Shown: one piece after another, positions 5,354-9,385 of the stretch
How positions within the stretch are numbered: the first letter of the stretch is position 1
How the letters are laid out: each line of letters opens with the position of its first letter
Assembly: GCA_937916025.1 (NCBI GenBank)
Contig: CALGGX010000138.1
Span: 1 to 9,385, forward strand
Direction of reading: 5' to 3'
Source of the DNA: an uncultured Selenomonadales bacterium
GTDB taxonomy: Bacteria; Bacillota_C; Negativicutes; Selenomonadales; Selenomonadaceae
Length of the DNA: 9,385 nucleotides
Position numbers and translations under genes: made by a program
The notes under the pieces: model-generated
What the model saw: the letters and a program-made list of their open reading frames with translations, nothing else
Told to the model about the DNA's origin: nothing
The model's database searches: none

Positions 5354-6421
5354 CCCCTTGTGTGTGTGTCGTGCAACGTATTCGAGCAGTCGGGAGTCGT
5401 CCGTCAAACTCAACAATAAACCGCGCATTTTGGAGCGGATCAACTCAACAATCGCGAAGCTTATTTGATCTTCATTGACGAGGATTGGAATGCTGTTCGT
5501 GTTGACGATGCGAAGACCTTCAGAGTAAAGACGTTGTGCCAAAATCTTTGATTGCTCATCGGCAATCATGACAAAGAATTTTTCATTCGACGGCAGATAT
5601 TTCAGCAATGAATGCCCGTGATTGATCCTGTTGATCAATCGACGAATGCTTGCTTGTTGCAGATAACCGTCACGATTAATCAAATCGATGTTCCCCATCA
5701 CATGTTCGTACGGCAAAAGATCATATCCGAATTCGGAGAATACCTTGACGTAAAATGCCGAGCTCAACGCGTACCAACCATGGCAACCGAATGGCAACAC
5801 GTTTCCGTTCTTGCGACACCATCGTTCCGGCAGATGCTCGACGGCAAATTGACTCGCCGTCCGAATCGGCGCAACTTTGAATTCATCCGAACGAATCTTA
5901 CCGAGATAAGAAAACATCGCATCTTCCGGATACGACAGTGAATTAATCAAATCGAAATTTTTTGACAGCACATAGAAGCAAGCTCTCACTCGACGCAATG
6001 AAAACCCGCCGTTGCCGACATACAGAAACGGAGTTGATTTTAAACCTGCCGCAATCGACCATGGCGCACCGATATAATCATATCCGAGCTCACAAAATTC
6101 CTGCAATCGATCCGAAAACACAAACGCGTCGAGTTGATGGATCAAAATGTAATCGAACTCACGGAACTTTTCATAGAAATGCGGACTCAACATCAATTGA
6201 TTGTAACCGCCGACACCGGCGAAATACTTTGCATCAAATCTCGCGATATAAAATTGATCGCCGCGCGGGAGATAATCAAACTCCCGATCATTCGGAGCAA
6301 TGAAGACGATCGGATATTTTCCGCCGAAGACTTCCAAACAGCGTTGCAACGAAATACGCTCGAACCACTTCAAATCCGCGCCGCGCGGTTTATAGATCGG
6401 AACGACGATTGCCGCATTCAT
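5252..6421 (-). CDS. DUF5672 (glycosyltransferase-like) protein, apparently frameshifted near its 3' end
   Basis: As read, 389 residues. The N-terminal 240 residues match the DUF5672 family, which looks like a GT-A glycosyltransferase fold: AIVVPIYKP (4-12), YFAGVGGYNQLMLSPHFY (66-83), YILIHQLDAFVF (91-102) with a DxD-like acid, GYDYIGAPW (113-121), YVGNGGFSLRRV (134-145), YPEDAMFSY (164-172) and FGCHGW (211-216). Such proteins are linked to surface polysaccharide synthesis. Residues 270-355 are an alpha/beta region I cannot assign. From residue 356 to the stop the sequence becomes Arg/His-rich and unlike the rest, whereas another frame continues as plausible protein to a stop at 5230-5232, giving about 396 residues. 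GGAGG at 6431-6435 lies 9 bases before the ATG and overlaps the end of hslU, so it is probably read through from hslU. There is no signal peptide. Confidence 0.82.
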   Translation of the reverse strand: MNAAIVVPIYKPRGADLKWFERISLQRCLEVFGGKYPIVFIAPNDREFDYLPRGDQFYIARFDAKYFAGVGGYNQLMLSPHFYEKFREFDYILIHQLDAFVFSDRLQEFCELGYDYIGAPWSIAAGLKSTPFLYVGNGGFSLRRVRACFYVLSKNFDLINSLSYPEDAMFSYLGKIRSDEFKVAPIRTASQFAVEHLPERWCRKNGNVLPFGCHGWYALSSAFYVKVFSEFGYDLLPYEHVMGNIDLINRDGYLQQASIRRLINRINHGHSLLKYLPSNEKFFVMIADEQSKILAQRLYSEGLRIVNTNSIPILVNEDQISFAIVELIRSKMRGLLLSLTDDSRLLEYVARHTHKGRSEFGRRRVVLARVHETIGGHASEDEPSERRAA

Positions 6422-6439
6422 TGATCCCGTCCTCCGAGA

Positions 6440-7858
6440 TCACAAAATGAATTGCGAGAGGTCATGATCCTTCGCAATGTCTTTCAATCGCTTGTCAACG
6501 TACTCGGCATCGATGGCGACTTCGGTCTTGCCTTCGGCGACCATTTCCGGCGCGTCGAATGAAATTTCTTCCAACAGTTTTTCGAGCAGAGTGTGCAACC
6601 GCCGCGCGCCGATATCTTCCGTGTGCTCGTTGACATCCGACGCCAATTGCGCCAGCCGGGAGATCGCTTCGTCTTTGAATTCGATCTTCAAGCCTTCGGT
6701 TTCGAGCAATGCCTTGTATTGCGTGATCAGCGCGTTTTGCGGCTCGGTCAAAATGCGCTCGAAATCTTCCTTGCGGAGCGACTTCAATTCGACGCGAATC
6801 GGAAAACGCCCTTGCAATTCCGGAATCAGATCCGAAGGCTTCGCCGTGTGAAACGCACCCGCCGCGATGAACAGAATGTGATCGGTCTTGACCGGACCGT
6901 ATTTCGTCATGACCGTCGAGCCTTCGACGATCGGCAGAATGTCTCGCTGAACTCCCTCGCGCGAAACGTCCGGACCGCCCGTGCTGCCTTTGACCGCTAC
7001 CTTGTCGATCTCGTCGAGAAAAACAATGCCGCTGTGCTCGGCGAGCTTGACTGCCGTCTCGCCGACTTCTTCCATGTCGATCAGTTTCTCCGCCTCTTCC
7101 TGCTCGAGAATTTTCCGCGCGGCGGCGACCGTCACTTTGCGTTTCTTGAATCGCTTCGGAATCAGACTGCCGATCATGTCTTGAATGTTGTCACTCATGC
7201 CTTCGAGAGACGAGCCGCTGAACATTCCGACCATCGGCTTTGCGGCGTCCGCCACTTCCAATTCAATCACTTCGTCTTCGAGCTTGCCCGCTTCCAACCG
7301 CTTGCGAACGAACTCGCGCCCGGGTTTTTTGTCGTCCGACGGAATTTCCGCCTCCGGCTGTTGCTCTTCGACATTGCCGAAAAGACGTCCGAGCGGACTT
7401 TGCGTGCGCTTCGGTTCCGGAACGAGCACGTCGAGCAGTCTTTCAACCGCGAGTTTTTTCGCTTTTTCTTTGACTTCTTCCGTACGCTGTTGCCGAACCA
7501 TGCGAACGGAAATATGCGCGAGATCGCGAATGATCGACTCGACATCCCGCCCGACATAGCCGACTTCGGTGAATTTCGTTGCTTCGACTTTGATGAACGG
7601 AGCTTTGACCAATTTCGCCAATCGCCGAGCGATCTCCGTCTTGCCGACGCCCGTCGAGCCGATCATCAATATATTTTTCGGAATGACATCATCTTGCATG
7701 TCCGAGGATAACCGGCGGCTCCGCCAGCGATTGCGCAGCGCGATTGCCACCGAGCGTTTTGCTTCCGTCTGACCGATGATGTGTTTATCGAGTTCGGTTA
7801 CTATTTCTTTCGGCGTCTGCTCGTTCACGCCCAATTCTTTGCTCAAATCCAAAAACAT
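6440..7858 (-). CDS. hslU: ATP-dependent protease ATPase subunit HslU (ClpY)
   Basis: 472 residues from the ATG at 7856-7858. HslU is the AAA+ unfoldase ring that feeds substrates to the HslV peptidase in the cytoplasm. Visible features: [16 protein letters not shown] (15-30), Walker A GSTGVGKT (67-74; Ser replaces the usual Pro), pore loop GYVG (100-103), the I-domain (about 110-240), Walker B IVFLDEID (278-285), the [17 protein letters not shown] segment, the arginine-finger region LQGRFPIR (348-355), sensor-2 GARR (417-420), and the C-terminal tail SQFIL that docks into HslV. AAGGGAG lies only 3 bases before this ATG. A TTG two codons later (7852) has an 8-base spacing and may be the real start. 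No hslV gene adjoins. The gene has its own promoter upstream. Confidence 0.96.
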   Translation of the reverse strand: MFLDLSKELGVNEQTPKEIVTELDKHIIGQTEAKRSVAIALRNRWRSRRLSSDMQDDVIPKNILMIGSTGVGKTEIARRLAKLVKAPFIKVEATKFTEVGYVGRDVESIIRDLAHISVRMVRQQRTEEVKEKAKKLAVERLLDVLVPEPKRTQSPLGRLFGNVEEQQPEAEIPSDDKKPGREFVRKRLEAGKLEDEVIELEVADAAKPMVGMFSGSSLEGMSDNIQDMIGSLIPKRFKKRKVTVAAARKILEQEEAEKLIDMEEVGETAVKLAEHSGIVFLDEIDKVAVKGSTGGPDVSREGVQRDILPIVEGSTVMTKYGPVKTDHILFIAAGAFHTAKPSDLIPELQGRFPIRVELKSLRKEDFERILTEPQNALITQYKALLETEGLKIEFKDEAISRLAQLASDVNEHTEDIGARRLHTLLEKLLEEISFDAPEMVAEGKTEVAIDAEYVDKRLKDIAKDHDLSQFIL

Positions 7859-7872
7859 TCTCTCCCTTGTCG

Positions 7873-7908
7873 AAAAAAAATTAATGGAGCACACCGGCGG
7901 CATGCTCC
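7873..7908 (-). terminator. Intrinsic terminator downstream of cydB
   Basis: On the - strand the arms GGAGCA (7908-7903) and TGCTCC (7891-7886) form a 6-bp stem with an 11-base GC-rich loop, followed by ATTAA and eight T (complement of 7873-7880). The stem is short and the T run begins 5 bases after it, so efficiency is uncertain. It would separate cydB from hslU. Confidence 0.55.
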
Positions 7909-7912
7909 TCTT

Positions 7913-7941
7913 ATTATCCATTATCGATTGTCGATTGTCAA
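7913..7941 (-). promoter_or_regulatory. Sigma-70-type promoter for hslU
   Basis: On the - strand TTGACA (complement of 7936-7941) is followed after exactly 17 bases by GATAAT (complement of 7913-7918), a near-consensus promoter. The -35 box directly abuts the cydB stop codon (7942-7944). Initiation would fall near 7906, within the first arm of the terminator hairpin, giving an hslU leader of about 48 bases. The stretch is also low-complexity (CGATTGT repeated), so the match could be partly fortuitous. Confidence 0.65.
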
Positions 7942-8949
7942 TCAATGTTTCAAGTCCGCGCGGGTGATGCGCTCTTTGAAAAGTCGATACGTCCACGCCT
8001 GATATATCAGAACGACCGGCACCATCACGACCGCCGCGCCCGTCATGATCATCAGCGTGTGCGGCGTCGATGCCGCGTTGTAGATCGTCAAACTCCATTC
8101 CGGATTGAGGCTCGACACCATGAGCCGGGGAAACAGCGCAATGAAGAATTGCACGACCGTCGAAGCAATTGCCATCGTCGTGAATACGAACGACGAGAAC
8201 GCCCGCCCGTCATACATCGATTTGATTGCGATCAAAAAGCAGAGCGCGCCGCTTGCAAACAGACTGACGCCGCCGAAGCCCTTCGTCGCCAAAACATCTG
8301 TCGAAGTGAGCGTCATGCCGATCATCAACACGTAGAGAACGGCGGCGATCAATCCGAACTTGATCGACGAGCGGCGGAGCTCGAGAAGCATTCCTTCATC
8401 GCCGAGCTTCAGCGATAAAAATGCCGCGCCATGGAAGATGAACACGAACACGAACGTCAAACCGCCGACGACGGTGTAGGGGCTCAACAGATCGGAAAAG
8501 TGTCCGAGGTAATGCATCTGCGCGTTGATCGGAAGTCCCTGCAGTAAATTCGTGACGGCAACGCCCCACAACAGCGCGGGAATGAAACTGCCGAAGAAAA
8601 TTGCGCAATCCCAACCGTTTCGCCAATCCTGCGAAGGATATTTGCCGCGCAACTCGAACGCCACACCTCGGAAGATCAAACCGAGCAACATCAGAAACAG
8701 CGCGATGTAAAAAGTACTGAACATCGTCGCGTAGACGTGAGGAAACGCCGCGAACATTGCTCCTCCGGCGGTGATCATCCAAACTTCGTTGCCATCCCAG
8801 ACCGGACCGATCGAGCGAATGAGCATCGACCGCTCGTAATTGTTTCGCCCGCAAAGGAGCATGCCGACGCCGTAATCAAAGCCCTCGAGAATGAAGAAGC
8901 CGGTGAACAAAACCATTATCAGCAAAAACCATAATGAATTGAGATCCAT
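7942..8949 (-). CDS. cydB: Cytochrome bd ubiquinol oxidase subunit II (CydB)
   Basis: 335 residues with about eight to nine hydrophobic membrane segments. CydB pairs with CydA in the quinol:oxygen oxidoreductase of the inner membrane, which consumes oxygen at very low levels and protects anaerobes. Family signatures: [12 protein letters not shown] (21-32), [22 protein letters not shown] (49-70), [12 protein letters not shown] (90-101), the loop with WRNGWD, and a cytoplasmic basic C-terminus. The ATG at 8947-8949 has a strong GAGGAGGG ribosome site (8957-8964) about 8 bases upstream. CydA, expected directly upstream in the same operon, is missing; only a short open frame remains there. CydB is not known to work without subunit I, so cydA must be elsewhere, lost, or separated by an assembly join. 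Confidence 0.95.
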   Translation of the reverse strand: MDLNSLWFLLIMVLFTGFFILEGFDYGVGMLLCGRNNYERSMLIRSIGPVWDGNEVWMITAGGAMFAAFPHVYATMFSTFYIALFLMLLGLIFRGVAFELRGKYPSQDWRNGWDCAIFFGSFIPALLWGVAVTNLLQGLPINAQMHYLGHFSDLLSPYTVVGGLTFVFVFIFHGAAFLSLKLGDEGMLLELRRSSIKFGLIAAVLYVLMIGMTLTSTDVLATKGFGGVSLFASGALCFLIAIKSMYDGRAFSSFVFTTMAIASTVVQFFIALFPRLMVSSLNPEWSLTIYNAASTPHTLMIMTGAAVVMVPVVLIYQAWTYRLFKERITRADLKH

Positions 8950-8952
8950 CGT

Positions 8953-9021
8953 TCAGCCCTCCTCTTCGGTGACGTGCGTGCGTCGAATGAAACTGATTGC
9001 CGCAAACAGCCGCGGCAGGAA
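8953..9021 (-). pseudogene. Possible 3' end of a gene co-transcribed with cydB (cydA tail?)
   Basis: Just upstream of cydB a - strand frame ends LFAAISFIRRTHVTEEEG and a TGA at 8953-8955, three bases before the cydB ATG. The EEEG codons carry the cydB ribosome site. A hydrophobic segment, then basic residues, then an acidic end with a tight junction is what the C-terminus of CydA would look like. The frame stays open to 9156, but beyond about 9021 it no longer resembles a membrane protein and it runs antisense into the Asp23 gene. Identity as CydA is inferred from position, not from a conserved motif. Confidence 0.4.
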
Positions 9022-9071
9022 AATAAATTTACACTTGTCCGGCGTTAAGATCGGACGGACGCGGGAAGATA

Positions 9072-9385
9072 ATGGCAGAACGCTACGACTACATAAACGA
9101 AAACGATGAGATGGCAGTAACCGACGAAGCCCTTGCGGTGATCGCCGGTGTTGCAGCTATGGAAACGGAAGGCGTTGCGGGCATGAGCAGCGGATTCACA
9201 GGAGGCATTGCCGAAGTCCTCGGCCGCACGAATCTTTCCAAAGGCGTAAAAGTCGTAACGCGATCGGGGATCACCACCGTGGATATCTACGTGATAGTAA
9301 AATACGGCCAAAGGATCCCTGAAGTTGCTTTCAATATTCAGGAACACGTAAAAAGTACTATAGAAAATCAGGCGGGTGTCATCGT
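9072..9385 (+). CDS. Asp23/Gls24-family envelope stress protein (5' part)
   Basis: The first 104 codons of an Asp23/Gls24 (YqhY-like) protein, running off the window end. Recognisable segments are VTDEALAVIAGVAAMETEGV (about 16-35), GFTGGIAEVLGRTNLSKGVKV, TVDIYVIVKYGQRIPEVAFN and NIQEHVKSTIENQAGVI, the conserved alpha/beta core of the family. These small cytosolic proteins associate with the envelope or with fatty-acid and cell-wall functions in Firmicutes, often next to accB/accC, amaP or nusB. A GGGAAG sequence 5-7 bases before the ATG is a modest ribosome site. It is divergent from cydB, and codon choices such as GTA and AGG appear that are uncommon in the neighbouring genes. Identification is confident; linkage to the rest of the window is less so. 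Confidence 0.9.
   Translation, partial: MAERYDYINENDEMAVTDEALAVIAGVAAMETEGVAGMSSGFTGGIAEVLGRTNLSKGVKVVTRSGITTVDIYVIVKYGQRIPEVAFNIQEHVKSTIENQAGVI

Noticed and set aside
6593..7711. A 372-codon open frame on the + strand.
   Set aside because: Fully antisense to hslU, Arg/Phe/Asp-rich with no family features; a shadow frame.
7859..8098. An 80-codon extension of the hslU frame upstream of its ATG.
   Set aside because: It runs through the promoter, the hairpin and the cydB coding region, and has no HslU similarity; the frame is open by chance.
9019..9041. Imperfect inverted repeat GGAAAA...TTGTCC between cydB and the Asp23 gene, and a weak TTAACG-17-TATTTT match on the - strand.
   Set aside because: Too degenerate to call an operator or a cydB promoter, and the region may be an artificial or rearranged junction.
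1..9385. CRISPR arrays, tRNA or rRNA genes, and riboswitches.
   Set aside because: No regularly spaced repeats, no cloverleaf with a TTCGA arm in plausible context and no conserved riboswitch core were recognised on either strand.

Overview
The window reads as the chromosome of a Bacillota (Firmicutes) bacterium that makes a cytochrome bd oxidase and an HslU ATPase. My best guess is the class Negativicutes (a Selenomonas-like anaerobe). This rests on AAGGAG-type ribosome sites, frequent TTG starts, an Rpn-family nuclease, a DUF5672 protein, HslU, CydB and an Asp23/Gls24 protein. It is an inference from gene content; no rRNA or marker phylogeny is available here.

Region 1 (1-1500, + strand) is the accessory part. 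After the last 18 codons of an unknown gene comes an Rpn-family nuclease gene with a PD-(D/E)XK core and a GxxxG-repeat C-terminal tail. Two short genes follow that are homologous only to that tail, plus a tiny decayed remnant between them. Published work on E. coli Rpn proteins shows that the tail is made separately from an internal start (RpnS) and blocks the toxic full-length protein (RpnL). Here an internal start with its own ribosome site is visible, and the tail is also repeated as free-standing genes. This is the most interesting part of the window.

Region 2 (1529-4747, + strand) is a tight housekeeping operon: surE, an AANAT-like acetyltransferase, a CBS-CBS-ACT (AcuB-like) sensor protein, a HAD hydrolase and ubiX. 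A small gene of unknown function (4853-5164) follows, with its own sigma-70-type promoter, and ends at a hairpin that can terminate transcription from both sides.

Region 3 (5230-8949, - strand) reads, in transcription order, cydB, hslU and a DUF5672 glycosyltransferase-like gene. A hairpin terminator sits between cydB and hslU, and the hslU promoter overlaps its upstream edge. The DUF5672 gene carries an apparent frameshift at a CA-repeat/G4 tract, and its natural C-terminus continues in another frame down to the terminator. Neither hslV nor an intact cydA is present.

Region 4 (8950-9385): a short open frame just upstream of cydB looks like the tail of a missing co-operonic gene, possibly cydA. 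It gives way within about 120 bp to a divergent Asp23/Gls24-family gene that runs off the window. That junction may be a rearrangement or an assembly join.
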